Positions 44,717 through 58,688 are shown, counted from the stretch's first letter. The stretch: 64,000 nucleotides of DNA from Silanimonas sp. (GCF_027531545.1 NZ_JAPZSC010000002.1:176968-240967), one strand, 5' to 3'. Notes: generated by a model not told the origin, from the sequence alone. Numbers and translations are program-made.

Positions 44717-44731
44717 GGAGACTGCCCCATC
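44717..44731 (+). promoter_or_regulatory. ribosome-binding site with rare ATC start of infC
   Basis: GGAG at 44717-44720 is eight bases from an in-frame ATC at 44729, the only plausible initiator for a full-length IF3. The use of AUU/AUC starts is how infC autoregulates: IF3 rejects initiation at non-standard codons. There is no in-frame ATG, GTG or TTG between this site and the conserved IF3 N-terminus. Confidence 0.8.
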
Positions 44732-45250
44732 AGTACTGAAAAACCCAATCGCAAGAACCTCGAGATCCGCGTCCCGCGCGTGCGCGTGATTGGCGCGGAA
44801 GGCGAGAACGTCGGTGTCCTGTCGCGCGATGAAGCGCTGCGCATGGCGGAAGATCTCGGCCTCGATCTCGTCGAGATCCAGCCGAACGTCGATCCGCCGG
44901 TGTGCCGGATCATGGATTTCGGCAAGTTCCGCTTCGAGATGCAGAAGAAGGCCTCGGCGGCCAAGAAGAAGCAGAAGCAGGTTGAGATCAAGGAGCTGAA
45001 GTTCCGCCCGACCACGGACGTCGGCGACTACGACGTCAAGCTTCGCAACATCCGCCGCTTCCTCGAGGAAGGCGACAAGGTCAAGATCAACATCCGCTTC
45101 CGCGGTCGCGAGATGAGCCACCAGGAGCTCGGCATCGCGATGGCGGCCAAGATCGAAGCCGACCTGGCCGATGAGATCATCGTCGAGTCGCGTCCGCGCC
45201 TCGAGGGCCGCCAGATGGTGATGATGCTGGCGCCGAAGAAGAAGGTCTGA
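44729..45250 (+). CDS. infC: translation initiation factor IF-3 (ATC start)
   Basis: A 173-residue factor that binds the 30S subunit and checks start codons. Both domains are complete: the N-domain with [23 protein letters not shown] and [12 protein letters not shown], a Lys-rich linker ([23 protein letters not shown]), and the C-domain with [12 protein letters not shown] and [14 protein letters not shown]. The reading frame needs the ATC at 44729; starting at the GTG at 44780 would remove 17 conserved residues ([17 protein letters not shown]). It lies 33 bases after thrS. Confidence 0.94.
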   Translation: MSTEKPNRKNLEIRVPRVRVIGAEGENVGVLSRDEALRMAEDLGLDLVEIQPNVDPPVCRIMDFGKFRFEMQKKASAAKKKQKQVEIKELKFRPTTDVGDYDVKLRNIRRFLEEGDKVKINIRFRGREMSHQELGIAMAAKIEADLADEIIVESRPRLEGRQMVMMLAPKKKV

Positions 45251-45315
45251 GGCCGGATTCCGGCCGAGGGGTTCCGGCCCCTGCCGGGTTCCCCGACGCT
45301 TTCTGAACCCCGGAG

Positions 45316-45347
45316 CGCCCGCCTTGCCATGGCGGGCGTTTCTGTTT
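45316..45347 (+). terminator. hairpin terminator between infC and rpmI
   Basis: Arms CGCCCGCC and GGCGGGCG around a seven-base loop, then TTTCTGTTT. It probably reduces read-through from thrS-infC into the ribosomal protein genes; the promoter box at 45324 overlaps it. Confidence 0.6.
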
Positions 45348-45353
45348 CATAAT
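45324..45353 (+). promoter_or_regulatory. candidate promoter for rpmI-rplT
   Basis: TTGCCA (45324-45329) and CATAAT (45348-45353) are 18 bases apart, overlapping the upstream terminator hairpin. The start site would be near 45360, giving a leader of about 130 bases before rpmI. Confidence 0.4.
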
Positions 45354-45359
45354 TCATGG

Positions 45360-45490
45360 TTCCCGCATTGCGGGAGAGGATCCCCGGAGCCCCGTGATGA
45401 GCGAGGCCCGGTTACCGCCGGTTCGGGCAGGAAGGAAAGCACGGTTCACGCCGTCGCCCGGCCAGTAAAAGCACTCCGAAAGGACCCGTT
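45360..45490 (+). promoter_or_regulatory. structured rpmI leader, possible L20 autoregulatory site
   Basis: This 131-base stretch before rpmI has a small CCCGCA/TGCGGG hairpin and then several GC-rich complementary blocks (GCCCGG, CGGGC, GCCCGGCC) around a purine-rich AGGAAGGAAAGC segment. In E. coli L20 represses its own operon by binding the rpmI leader. The assignment here is by position and folding potential only. Confidence 0.35.
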
Positions 45491-45688
45491 ATGCCCAAGA
45501 TCAAGACCAACCGGGCTGCCGCCAAGCGTTTCCGCAAGACGGCCTCCGGTAAGTACAAGTGCGGCCACGCCAACCGTAGCCACATCCTCACCAAGAAAGC
45601 GACCAAGCGGAAGCGCAACCTGCGGCAGACGAACCATGTTCGTGCCGAGGACGCTGGCCGTCTGGACCGCATGCTGCCGTATCTCTGA
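45491..45688 (+). CDS. rpmI: 50S ribosomal protein L35
   Basis: A 65-residue basic protein that matches L35 along its whole length, starting [14 protein letters not shown] and including KRKRNLRQT near the middle. It lies 13 bases before rplT, as in nearly all bacteria. Confidence 0.97.
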
Positions 45689-45701
45689 GGAGGACTGACC
45701 C

Positions 45702-46061
45702 ATGGCACGAGTCAAGCGTGGTGTCACGGCGCGCCGCCGTCACAAGAAAGTCATTGCCGCTGCGAAGGGCTACTACAACGCCCGCCGCAAGGTGTTCCGC
45801 GTCGCCAAGCAGGCCGTCACCAAGGCCCAGCAGTACGCGTACATCGGCCGTAAGCGCAAGAAGCGCGATTTCCGTTCGCTGTGGATCGTCCGCATCAATG
45901 CGGCGGCCCGCCTGAACGGCCTGAGCTACAGCCGCCTGATGAACGGCCTCAAGAAGGCCAACGTCACGCTGGACCGCAAGGCCCTGGCCGACCTGGCCAT
46001 CCACGACGCCGCCGCGTTTACCGCGGTTGCCGAGCAGGCCAAGCGCGCTCTCGCGGCGTAA
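45702..46061 (+). CDS. rplT: 50S ribosomal protein L20
   Basis: A 119-residue very basic protein with the L20 N-terminal tail [17 protein letters not shown], the block [18 protein letters not shown] and the ending in helix [10 protein letters not shown]20 starts 50S assembly and is the translational repressor of this operon in E. coli. An intrinsic terminator follows. Confidence 0.97.
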   Translation: MARVKRGVTARRRHKKVIAAAKGYYNARRKVFRVAKQAVTKAQQYAYIGRKRKKRDFRSLWIVRINAAARLNGLSYSRLMNGLKKANVTLDRKALADLAIHDAAAFTAVAEQAKRALAA

Positions 46062-46117
46062 AGCGGACACTGCATCGGCGACGCCTCGGCGTGGCCTGAT
46101 GCGGCAAGCGAACGCGA

Positions 46118-46153
46118 AAGGGAAGGGCGCAAGTCCTTCCCTTTTGTTTTTTC
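46118..46153 (+). terminator. intrinsic terminator before pheS (possible attenuator)
   Basis: AAGGGAAGG and CCTTCCCTT arms form a nine-pair stem around an eight-base loop, followed by TTGTTTTTT. It ends the rplT transcript about 55 bases before pheS. Attenuation of pheST through a Phe-rich leader peptide is known from E. coli, but no leader ORF with a Phe run was found here. Confidence 0.8.
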
Positions 46154-46171
46154 CGGGCCCCGGAAGCGTGA

Positions 46172-49581
<3,410 letters not shown>

Positions 49582-49595
49582 CCTGAGGGGGCGAC

Positions 49596-49895
49596 GTGGC
49601 ACTGACCAAGGCCGAAATGGCGGAGCGACTGTTCGAGGACGTGGGCCTCAACAAGCGTGAGGCCAAGGAGTTCGTCGACGCATTCTTCGACGTCCTTCGG
49701 CTGTCGCTTGAGCAGGGCAAGCAGGTGAAGCTGTCCGGTTTCGGTAATTTCGACCTACGCCGCAAGAACGAGCGGCCGGGTCGCAACCCGAAGACCGGTG
49801 AGGAAATCCCGATTCTTGCGCGGACGGTCGTGACGTTCCGCCCGGGCCAGAAGCTGAAGGAGCGCGTGGACGCCTATGCTGGACCCGGGAAGTAA
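49596..49895 (+). CDS. ihfA: integration host factor subunit alpha
   Basis: A 99-residue DNA-bending protein. The N-terminal [30 protein letters not shown] and the DNA-binding arm [19 protein letters not shown] with the intercalating Pro are present. IHF alpha pairs with IhfB. It overlaps the next (MerR) gene by 20 bases, so the two are coupled. Confidence 0.96.
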   Translation: MALTKAEMAERLFEDVGLNKREAKEFVDAFFDVLRLSLEQGKQVKLSGFGNFDLRRKNERPGRNPKTGEEIPILARTVVTFRPGQKLKERVDAYAGPGK

Positions 49896-50271
49896 TCGCG
49901 AGCTGCCGCCGATCCCGGCGAAGCGCTACTTCACCATCGGTGAAGTGGCGGAGCTCTGCGACGTCAAGCCGCACGTGCTGCGTTATTGGGAAACCGAATT
50001 CCCGACGCTGAAGCCGGTGAAGCGCCGCGGCAACCGCCGCTACTACCAGCGTGCCGACGTGCTGGTGATCCGCCAGATCCGCGGCCTGCTGTACGAAGAG
50101 GGTTACACCATCGGTGGCGCGCGCCTGCGCATCGACACCGAGAAGCAGGCACCGGCGGCCGCTGCGAAGGCCAAGGCTGCCACCGTGGCCGCCTCCGCGG
50201 GCATCGATGTGGCGCTTCTTCGCCAGGTGCGCGAAGAGCTCGAATCGGTGCTCGCGCTGCTGCGTTCGTGA
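49876..50271 (+). CDS. MerR-family transcriptional regulator
   Basis: A 131-residue protein with an N-terminal winged helix of MerR type ([22 protein letters not shown], then [19 protein letters not shown]), ending in a short effector-less helix. It has no Cys-based metal site, so it is not a metal sensor of the MerR/CueR kind. This short form directly follows ihfA in many proteobacteria; its targets are unknown. The C-terminal helix ([21 protein letters not shown]) probably dimerises. Confidence 0.88.
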   Translation: MLDPGSNRELPPIPAKRYFTIGEVAELCDVKPHVLRYWETEFPTLKPVKRRGNRRYYQRADVLVIRQIRGLLYEEGYTIGGARLRIDTEKQAPAAAAKAKAATVAASAGIDVALLRQVREELESVLALLRS

Positions 50272-50290
50272 GCGCCGTGCCGGGGATCAG

Positions 50291-50319
50291 TCGACCCCGG
50301 CGGAGCCAGTCGGTATACT
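50291..50319 (+). promoter_or_regulatory. sigma-70 promoter for tRNA-Pro
   Basis: TCGACC and TATACT spaced by 17 bases, 38 bases before the tRNA. The spacing and -10 are close to those before tRNA-Val at 42491. Confidence 0.7.
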
Positions 50320-50357
50320 GCGCGGCCTCGCTGCTTGGCAGCGAATGATTTTCCGGT

Positions 50358-50434
50358 CGGGGCGTAGCGCAGCCTGGTAGCGCATTTGCCTGGGGGGCAA
50401 AGGGTCGTGGGTTCGAATCCCGCCGTCCCGACCA
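50358..50434 (+). tRNA. tRNA-Pro (anticodon GGG)
   Basis: A 77-base tRNA with acceptor arms CGGGGCG/CGTCCCG, encoded CCA and T-loop GTTCGAATC. The anticodon stem TTTGC/GCAAA closes loop CTGGGGG, giving anticodon GGG (50392-50394). Confidence 0.95.
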
Positions 50435-50458
50435 ATTCATTACGCAACTCGTTGAAGC

Positions 50459-50498
50459 AAAAGAGCCGGCCATCGAGAGATGACCGGCTCTTTTGTTG
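50459..50498 (+). terminator. intrinsic terminator after tRNA-Pro
   Basis: AAAAGAGCCGG and CCGGCTCTTTT arms, extended inwards by CATC/GATG around a GAGA loop with one mismatch, followed by GTT. It ends the tRNA-Pro transcript and may also serve the convergent chemoreceptor gene. Confidence 0.85.
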
Positions 50499-50528
50499 CG
50501 CTGCGTCTTACCGTAGAGCGCTCAGGCT

Positions 50529-52289
50529 CTAGAGCCTGAACCGCCCTACGTTCTGTGCCAGCCGGCCAGCCTGATCCTCCAGTGAACGGGCGGCGGCGGT
50601 GGCTTCCTCCACGAGGGCCGCGTTCTGCTGGGTGGCCTCGTCCATGTGGGTCACCGTGGCGCTCAACTGCTCGATGCCTGAGGTCTGCTGGGCCGAGGCT
50701 GCACTGATCTCGCCCATGATGTTGGTAACGCGCGTCACCGCCGACAGGATCTCGGCCATGGTGGTGCCGGCGGCGTCGACCAGTCGACTGCCGGTGTCGA
50801 CGCGTTCAACGGTCTCTGAAATCAGGCTCTTGATCTCACGGGCGGCGGAAGCGGAGCGCTGGGCGAGGGTGCGCACTTCGCTCGCGACCACTGCGAAGCC
50901 GCGGCCCTGTTCCCCGGCGCGAGCCGCCTCGACGGCGGCGTTGAGCGCGAGGATATTGGTCTGGAAAGCGATGCCGTCGATAACGCCGATGATGTCCTCG
51001 ATCTTTCTAGACTGTCCGTGGATCTCGCCCATGGTGTCGACCACTTGGCGTACCACTCGGCTTCCGCGTTCGGCGACATCGCCGGCGCCGATGGCCCACT
51101 GGTTCGCGCTGCGTGCGTTTTCGGCGTTGCCGCGTACGGTGGAGGTCAGTTCCTCCATGCTGGCGGCCGTTTCTTCCAGTGCTGCCGCCTGCTGCTCCGT
51201 GCGCGACGACAAGTCGGCGTTGCCGGCGGCGATTTCGCTGGCTGCGCTGTCGATGGCCTGCGCAGCCGCTTGGATCTCGCCCAGCATCGCCCGTAGCGCC
51301 ATGATCGTGCTGTTGATGTCGCCTTGGAGCGCGGCGAATGCGCCTTCGAACTGCCCTTCGACCTTATTGCGCAGATCGCCCTGGGCAAGTGAGCGCATGG
51401 ATCGACTCACCGTACCGATGTTCTGATCGAGGGTTTCGATCAGGCCATTGACAACGTTGTTCAGCGCAGAGTTGGCACCGTCATGCTGCATGCGTCGGGA
51501 GAAGTTTCCGCGCGCAGTCTCCGACATGACGTCGCTGAGCTCGCGCAGGGCGGCATCCGCTGCATCCAGATTGCGGTGGCCGATGTCGCTGTCGAGATAG
51601 CCTGAAAGCAGCGAGGCCAGCTTGTCGATGAGGACACGTTCCTCGGCCAAGAAAGGGCCTTCGTCAAGTTCAGGGAGCTCGCAGGTGTAGGCCAGTTCAA
51701 TGCTGCCTTCGATGCCATCCATCGTCCTGAAGTGGGCGATCTGGCGCCATGGGGAATCCTTGAACCCGATCGATACGAAGCGGGCTCCCCCATAACGGAT
51801 GCAGGCGATCGCATGTTCCGGATGCAGCCAGAACTCCGGCAATCTCAGCGCGAGCGCGGCAAGTCTGGCGGCCGGGTCCGGCAGATCCTCGCGGAAACAG
51901 AGCTGGATCGCCGTGGCGAAGGCGTCGATCTCCTTGCCACGCTCACGCAGGTCGATCAGCAGTTTGGTGCGCTCATTCAGGGCGGCCTTGAGGCCAGAAG
52001 AGAGACCGTCGGAGGCCGTCAGGCGCTTGGCTGCGGCATCGACGGAATGCAGGTCCCTGCTGGTGAGGGCGCTGAGCACGCCCTGCAGCTCGTCCGCCCC
52101 GATCGTGCGACGCCGCCACACGTGGAGGGTAAAGCCGGCGAGCAGAGCGAGCGACACTCCCCCGAGCCACGTCGCGCGTTGGACCGGAACGTCGGCGAGT
52201 CTGGCAATCGCATGCACGAGGATGGGGTAGAGCAGCCCCACGGCGGCGACGATGGCGAACGCTGCGCCGGGAAAACGCGGATGAAACAT
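50529..52289 (-). CDS. methyl-accepting chemotaxis protein with cytoplasmic GAF-like sensor region
   Basis: A 586-residue chemoreceptor. Two TM helices (about 8-28 and 41-58) lie close together, leaving almost no periplasmic domain. Residues about 122-230 form a cytosolic alpha/beta region whose pattern ([17 protein letters not shown] then GSIELAY and [14 protein letters not shown]) looks like an uncharacterised GAF-like sensor domain found in some kinases. A HAMP-like helix follows. The signalling tip has the conserved MCP hairpin ([37 protein letters not shown]). No CheR-binding pentapeptide is present. ATG 52289 is preferred over TTG 52292. Confidence 0.9.
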   Translation of the reverse strand: MFHPRFPGAAFAIVAAVGLLYPILVHAIARLADVPVQRATWLGGVSLALLAGFTLHVWRRRTIGADELQGVLSALTSRDLHSVDAAAKRLTASDGLSSGLKAALNERTKLLIDLRERGKEIDAFATAIQLCFREDLPDPAARLAALALRLPEFWLHPEHAIACIRYGGARFVSIGFKDSPWRQIAHFRTMDGIEGSIELAYTCELPELDEGPFLAEERVLIDKLASLLSGYLDSDIGHRNLDAADAALRELSDVMSETARGNFSRRMQHDGANSALNNVVNGLIETLDQNIGTVSRSMRSLAQGDLRNKVEGQFEGAFAALQGDINSTIMALRAMLGEIQAAAQAIDSAASEIAAGNADLSSRTEQQAAALEETAASMEELTSTVRGNAENARSANQWAIGAGDVAERGSRVVRQVVDTMGEIHGQSRKIEDIIGVIDGIAFQTNILALNAAVEAARAGEQGRGFAVVASEVRTLAQRSASAAREIKSLISETVERVDTGSRLVDAAGTTMAEILSAVTRVTNIMGEISAASAQQTSGIEQLSATVTHMDEATQQNAALVEEATAAARSLEDQAGRLAQNVGRFRL

Positions 52290-52570
52290 CAAGGTGCTCC
52301 AGAGCAGGTCAGGTCATGGGGACGGGACTGCCGGTATAGACCTCGTTTCGGCAGATGGAGGACCGGCGATCTGGAGGCGTGAAGGGGGTTCCATAAGCAC
52401 GTATCCGACGTCCCGCGTTTCGCCGAACGAGCGTATCGAAGGCTTGACCATGCGTGCTGTGACGTTGCGCAACGAAAGCTGACGAGCGAGGGGGCGTCAT
52501 GCTGGCGCCTTCGATGGCACGGCAGCGGCGCATCCACGCGGTCGTGCAGGTGCAGTTCGCGGCCGCCAAT

Positions 52571-52594
52571 GCCGGAGGGCCGGGGCCCTCCGGC
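52571..52594 (-). terminator. GC-rich hairpin downstream of the acyl-CoA dehydrogenase
   Basis: A perfect ten-pair stem (GCCGGAGGGC/GCCCTCCGGC) with a four-base loop, nine bases past the dehydrogenase stop. No T-run follows on either strand, so it may be a transcript-end stabiliser rather than a classic terminator. The 313-base gap 52290-52602 otherwise holds no gene that I can support. Confidence 0.5.
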
Positions 52595-52602
52595 GTGATG
52601 GA

Positions 52603-54393
<1,791 letters not shown>

Positions 54394-54481
54394 GCGAAGG
54401 AGGTCTGTCGACGATGGGGAGGGGAAAACGGAGGGCAGCAGCCAGCGGGTGCGAGGTTCGATCCCAGCAGGTAAGGCTTGC

Positions 54482-54937
54482 TCAGCGAAGCACGCCGTCG
54501 AGGCCGGGGGCGCGGCTCAGCGCGCTGCTGTAGTCGATGGGGTAGGCACGGCCGTTCGGTTCCACGGTGATCGTGCCGTGGAGGCGATAGCGCAGCGCCG
54601 TGCCGTTGGACAGCGCCGCTTTCGCGCGTTCCAGCGCGGCGGTATCCAGTGTGGTTTCGATGGTGAAGGTTTCCGCGGCCTGAGGCAGCACGGTCAGGCG
54701 GGTCTCGCCCTCCAGTCGGGTGGCTTCCTCGCCGGCGAATTCGAGCGTGAGCGCATAGGCCTCCACTTCACTCGGCACGGTGCTGAAGCTCTGCACTCGA
54801 AGCTGCACGGTTGCGCGGCCGTCCTGCAGGCGAATCTCCTGCACGCGCGCTTCCGGAGGGAACACGCGCTTCACCGGCCCGCTGGCGCAGGCGGCGAGGA
54901 GGAGGGCGATCAGGGCGAGTAGGGCGACTCGAAACAC
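54482..54937 (-). CDS. LEA type 2 (WHy-domain) lipoprotein
   Basis: A 151-residue protein starting at a GTG with a CGGAG ribosome-binding site eight bases upstream. The signal MFRVALLALIALLLAACAS has a lipobox LAAC, so it is lipidated. The mature part is one beta-sandwich with the WHy/LEA2 pattern (VQEIRLQDGRATVQLRVQS, then EAYALTLEFAGEEA). Such proteins are linked with stress tolerance, but no bacterial function is set. A longer ATG-start form (163 residues, from 54973) is possible but less typical. Confidence 0.7.
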   Translation of the reverse strand: MFRVALLALIALLLAACASGPVKRVFPPEARVQEIRLQDGRATVQLRVQSFSTVPSEVEAYALTLEFAGEEATRLEGETRLTVLPQAAETFTIETTLDTAALERAKAALSNGTALRYRLHGTITVEPNGRAYPIDYSSALSRAPGLDGVLR

Positions 54938-55007
54938 GTGGAGACTCCGGGACACACGAGGCCCGCGGAGCATACCAGTGCGTATGGCCGACGAGGTCGG
55001 CCCCGCA

Positions 55008-56468
55008 TCAACCCTTGCCGCCGCCGCGGTTGCGCGTGAAGCCCACGTCGTTGATGACGGTGTTGGTGCTGGCGAGCATGGGCAGGTAGTCGCCGGTGCT
55101 GCCGAAATTGCGCACGTTGGGGAAGATCTCGTTGGCGTCGGAGAAGCCGAGCCCGAACCAACGCGCCAGCGCGCTGCCGATCTGCTCGACGGGCGTGGTC
55201 GGGATCATGCGGCCGCGGCCGACGTCCTGGGACGAGCCCAGCGCATAGTCCGGCATGGTGCCGTAGATGCGGCGGCCCACGACGTCACCGCCGAGGATCC
55301 AGCTGTGGCCACCCCAGCCGTGGTCGGTGCCGTCGCCGTTGTTGTTCAGCGTGCGACCGAAGTCGCTCATCGTGAACGTCGTGACATCGCGCGAGATGCC
55401 CAGTTCGATCGTGGCGTTGTAGAACGCGGCAAGGCCTTGGCTGACCGTGGTCAGCAGACGGGGATGGTCGACGGGCTGGCCGTCGTGCGTGTCCCAGCCA
55501 CCGAGGCCGACGAAAAAGATCTGACGGCGTTGGCCGAGGGCGCCGCGGGCGGCGATCGTGCGGGCGACGGTGCGCAACGTGTCGCCGAAGCGGCCGGTCG
55601 GGAACACCGTGGCCAACGCCGGGACGTTGTTGATGGCGTTGAACACCGACTCGCTGAAGTCGATGGCGCGTCGGTTCATCCGGCCATGCTCGCGGACGAA
55701 GGCCGAGCTGTCGCGCTGGGCGGCGTCCAGCAGCTGGTTGAAGGCGGTGCGACGCGCGACGCTGCGTGCGTCGGTGGCGGTGCGCAGGCTGGCGTCGATG
55801 CGCGAAGGGCCGGCGCTGCCGAGGGTGTACATGCCCGTCTGCGAGCCGGCGAGCCACGCGTTCGCGCCCGACATCGTGAGCCCGATCGGCAGGCCGATGG
55901 TCGAGCCGAAGCCTGCAGCCTGCAGGCGGTCGGCGAGGCGTCCGCCCCAGCCGGCCTTCGCCGCCGTTTCGCTGCCCATCGACATCGAGTAGGACTGCTG
56001 GTCGACGTGCGAGAAGAGTTCCGGCGGCAGCGGCACGCGGCGGTTCTGGTAGTCCGCCTTCGAGGTCGGCATGACCAGTGGGCCGAGATTGCCGATCAGA
56101 CCGGCACGGCCGCTTTCGAACAAGGCCCGGAGCTCCGGCATGGCCGGATTCAAGCCCCAGTCGATCCCGCCCGCGCCGGCGGTCGGGGTGATTGGCAGCA
56201 GGTTCGCCTGAGGAATCGCCAACGCCGGTCGGGCCGCACTGTACGTGCCATAGGCGGTGGTGCTGCGGGGGACGACCATGTTGAAGCTGTCGTTGCCGCC
56301 GAACAGGTAGACGCAGACCAGCGCCTTGTACTTTTCGTCGCCCCGCGTGGCCGCGTGCACCATCTGCAACTGCCCCATCGTGGCCATCGCGGCGGCACTG
56401 CCGAGGGCGATTCGGCTCGCGCCGGCGAGGAAACGGCGGCGCTCGTTCGCTTTGTCGATGCGGTCCAT
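55008..56468 (-). CDS. DUF1501 protein A (Tat-exported, alkaline-phosphatase-like fold)
   Basis: A 486-residue protein with a twin-arginine signal: ERRRFLAG at residues 9-16, then a hydrophobic stretch ending near MVHA at 38. It is therefore exported folded. Conserved DUF1501 blocks are FGGNDSFNMVVP (about 56-67), GLGGWDTHDG, and SDFGRTLNNNGDGTDHGWGGH, the last with the Asp/His set that suggests a metal-binding phosphatase/sulfatase-like fold. It starts three bases after its DUF1800 partner on the same strand. The function of DUF1501 is unknown. Confidence 0.85.
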   Translation of the reverse strand: MDRIDKANERRRFLAGASRIALGSAAAMATMGQLQMVHAATRGDEKYKALVCVYLFGGNDSFNMVVPRSTTAYGTYSAARPALAIPQANLLPITPTAGAGGIDWGLNPAMPELRALFESGRAGLIGNLGPLVMPTSKADYQNRRVPLPPELFSHVDQQSYSMSMGSETAAKAGWGGRLADRLQAAGFGSTIGLPIGLTMSGANAWLAGSQTGMYTLGSAGPSRIDASLRTATDARSVARRTAFNQLLDAAQRDSSAFVREHGRMNRRAIDFSESVFNAINNVPALATVFPTGRFGDTLRTVARTIAARGALGQRRQIFFVGLGGWDTHDGQPVDHPRLLTTVSQGLAAFYNATIELGISRDVTTFTMSDFGRTLNNNGDGTDHGWGGHSWILGGDVVGRRIYGTMPDYALGSSQDVGRGRMIPTTPVEQIGSALARWFGLGFSDANEIFPNVRNFGSTGDYLPMLASTNTVINDVGFTRNRGGGKG

Positions 56469-56471
56469 GGC

Positions 56472-58688
56472 TTACCTCTGCGTGGCGAACTGGGAGGACG
56501 AAGCGATCAGGAAGATCAGGTCTTCCACGCGGTCGCCACCGCCGTCGTTCATCGGCGTGGCGTAGGTCGACGAAATCAGGATGCTCCGCATGTCGGCCGG
56601 CATGCGCCCGCCCATCAGTAGCAGGTTCATGCGGTCGACGAGCTTCTCGGGCGCCACGGCCAGGGCCTTCTCCGCCGACAGGTTGAAGCGGTAGCGCGTC
56701 CAGTAGAAGCGGGGATCGTTGGTGGTGGTCGGAATGGTCGTGTCGGCGTTGTCCGTCTGCCACAGTCGACCGTGGAAGTGGTTGATGGAGCTCACCGCCA
56801 CCGCTTCGTTGAGGATCTGCAGCTCGGGCGCCATGAGGCCGCGTTGGCGCAGTTCGCCCGTCGGCATGAAGTTCGGCCGGTAGAAATTGAACACCGACGG
56901 TGATCCCATGATGGACTGCGACATGTCGATGCCGATGCCGCGGTTGCGCAGCAGGCCACGCGTCGTCGCCCCGCCGGTCGTCGCCACGGCCTGCCCTTCC
57001 GCGTTGAAGGCACGCAGCACGGCCGAGAAGCGCAGCATCGGTTCCTTGACCTTGCCGTAGCCGTACTGCTGCGCTTGGGCGGCATCGCGGGCTTCCGGGT
57101 CCATCAGCACCGCGCGGACCACGGCGCGCATGTCGCCGCGCACGCCGCTGCCGTTGTTGTTGAAGCGCTCGGCCACGCGCCGCACATAGGCCGGCGAGGG
57201 GTTGCTGGTGACGAGGCGCTGGATCAGGTGGCGGGCGAGGAACGGCCCGACGTTGGGGTGGTTGAAGAGGTTGTCGAGGGCGATCCTCAGGTCGGCGGCC
57301 GCCGTGCCGCCGGCGGGCACCGCGGTGCCGCCAAGGAGGGTCTTTGCGCCCGTGTCGTGGTAGATCTCGCCCTGCGCCGTCCGCCACGTTGTCATGTTGC
57401 TGATCAAGCCTGGCAGCTTGACGTCGTCCTCCCAGTTCCACCAGCTCGTGGCGTTGCTGAAGTTCCAGCCGGTGAGGGCGCGCGCAAGGTTGGTGATGCG
57501 GGTGTTGTCGTAGGTGGGGATGGTGTTGCCGTTCGTATCCAGCTTCGGCGTGCCATCGATGTTCAGGTCGACGAGGCCGATCGAGAACAGCTGCATCACC
57601 TCGCGGGCGAAGTTCTCGTCCGGCTCGGTGTTGGTGCGGGGGTCAGCCTTCTCGTTCTGCAGCATGCCGAGGTAGCGGCCCATCAGCGGATGCAGCGTGA
57701 CCTCCTCCAGCAGGGTGCGGAAGTTGCCGAGGCCGTGGACGGCAAGGGTGTCGTAGTAGTCGCTGATCGCCTGCTGCGAGTAGCCGACGTTGTCGCTGAC
57801 CTCGGAGATGACGAAGAACTGGCTCAGGGCGAAGGCCACGCGTTGCCGGAGCTGGTCGTCGCCGCGCACACCGATCTGCCACCAGGTGTCGTGGCGGCTG
57901 AGCTGGCAGGCGTAGCTGAACCGGCAGGCCAGGTCATCGGCATTCCCGCCCAGGTGCGGTGCCAGTTCGTTGTGAATGGCCTGGTGGGTGGCGAGGTGGC
58001 TCGACGCCGGGCGGTTGAACTGGTCGGTGATCCAAGCATCGGCACCGAGCGAAACGACCCGGTTGATCTCGCTTTCCGTGGGGCCGAAGGTGGCTTGCAT
58101 CAGCAGGCGCGCCGCGTCGGCCTGGGCCGTCGTGGGAGCTGCGCCCGCGCCGAAGCCGGCGGTCGCCGCGCCGGCAAGCGTCCAGTTCTGGTTGCGGCCT
58201 GAATCCAGCGCTTGGCAGCTTCTGAACTGAACAGGTCGGCTGGTGCGGGTGTCGCTGTTGGTGACCTCGACGCAACGGGCGGAAGAGATGCCTCGGATAC
58301 GGAATGGCAGTCCACCGCCCCGGAGCCGCTCGAGCTGGAAGACCTGCATCGTGTCGCCGCTGGAACATGCGGTCTGGATGAGCGCGAGACCGTCGGTCGC
58401 GGTACTGCCATTCGCCGAAAGGCAAAGATTGCTGTGCGTTGCTACGACACTGAAGCGTTGCCTGGCAGCATCGATGACCTGGAACCGGAAGCTCTGCTCC
58501 GGACGCCCATTGCAGGTGTTCTGCACGAGCTGCAGGTTGTTCGCCGTCGACGCGCCTGGCACCTCAAGGCACATCCCGCTGTGCTCGACCACGGCGGTGC
58601 TGGTGAACGTCGATTGGGCGGCGCTGGGCAGGGCGAAAGCGACAGCAAGACCGATGACGGCAAGCTGTGCCTGACGAAGGGGGCGCAT
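56472..58688 (-). CDS. ricin-type lectin - DUF1800 fusion protein
   Basis: A 738-residue secreted protein. Signal peptide 1-24 (ends SAAQS). Residues about 27-172 form a beta-trefoil ricin B-type lectin, with three QxW-like repeats (QSFRF, QVFQL, QNWTL) and paired Cys (MCLEV...TC, LCLSA...AC, RCVEV...SC). DUF1800 runs from about 187 to the end, with LRQRVAFALSQFFVIS, NTEPDENFAREVMQLFSIGL and SVFNFYRPNFMPTGEL. The next downstream gene is its DUF1501 partner (three-base gap). Start ATG 58688 gives a clear signal peptide. Confidence 0.87.
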   Translation of the reverse strand: MRPLRQAQLAVIGLAVAFALPSAAQSTFTSTAVVEHSGMCLEVPGASTANNLQLVQNTCNGRPEQSFRFQVIDAARQRFSVVATHSNLCLSANGSTATDGLALIQTACSSGDTMQVFQLERLRGGGLPFRIRGISSARCVEVTNSDTRTSRPVQFRSCQALDSGRNQNWTLAGAATAGFGAGAAPTTAQADAARLLMQATFGPTESEINRVVSLGADAWITDQFNRPASSHLATHQAIHNELAPHLGGNADDLACRFSYACQLSRHDTWWQIGVRGDDQLRQRVAFALSQFFVISEVSDNVGYSQQAISDYYDTLAVHGLGNFRTLLEEVTLHPLMGRYLGMLQNEKADPRTNTEPDENFAREVMQLFSIGLVDLNIDGTPKLDTNGNTIPTYDNTRITNLARALTGWNFSNATSWWNWEDDVKLPGLISNMTTWRTAQGEIYHDTGAKTLLGGTAVPAGGTAAADLRIALDNLFNHPNVGPFLARHLIQRLVTSNPSPAYVRRVAERFNNNGSGVRGDMRAVVRAVLMDPEARDAAQAQQYGYGKVKEPMLRFSAVLRAFNAEGQAVATTGGATTRGLLRNRGIGIDMSQSIMGSPSVFNFYRPNFMPTGELRQRGLMAPELQILNEAVAVSSINHFHGRLWQTDNADTTIPTTTNDPRFYWTRYRFNLSAEKALAVAPEKLVDRMNLLLMGGRMPADMRSILISSTYATPMNDGGGDRVEDLIFLIASSSQFATQR

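Noticed and set aside
45400..45490. Resemblance of AGGAAGGAAAGC region before rpmI to the signal recognition particle RNA loop
   Set aside because: Only the purine-rich stretch is similar; the SRP GGUCAGG-GGAAGGAAGCAGCC context and closing helix are missing.
52300..52460. FliA (sigma-28) promoter before the chemoreceptor on the minus strand
   Set aside because: TCAAG and a GGCGAAA-like box are present but 18 bases apart, outside the accepted spacing, and the second box is a poor match.
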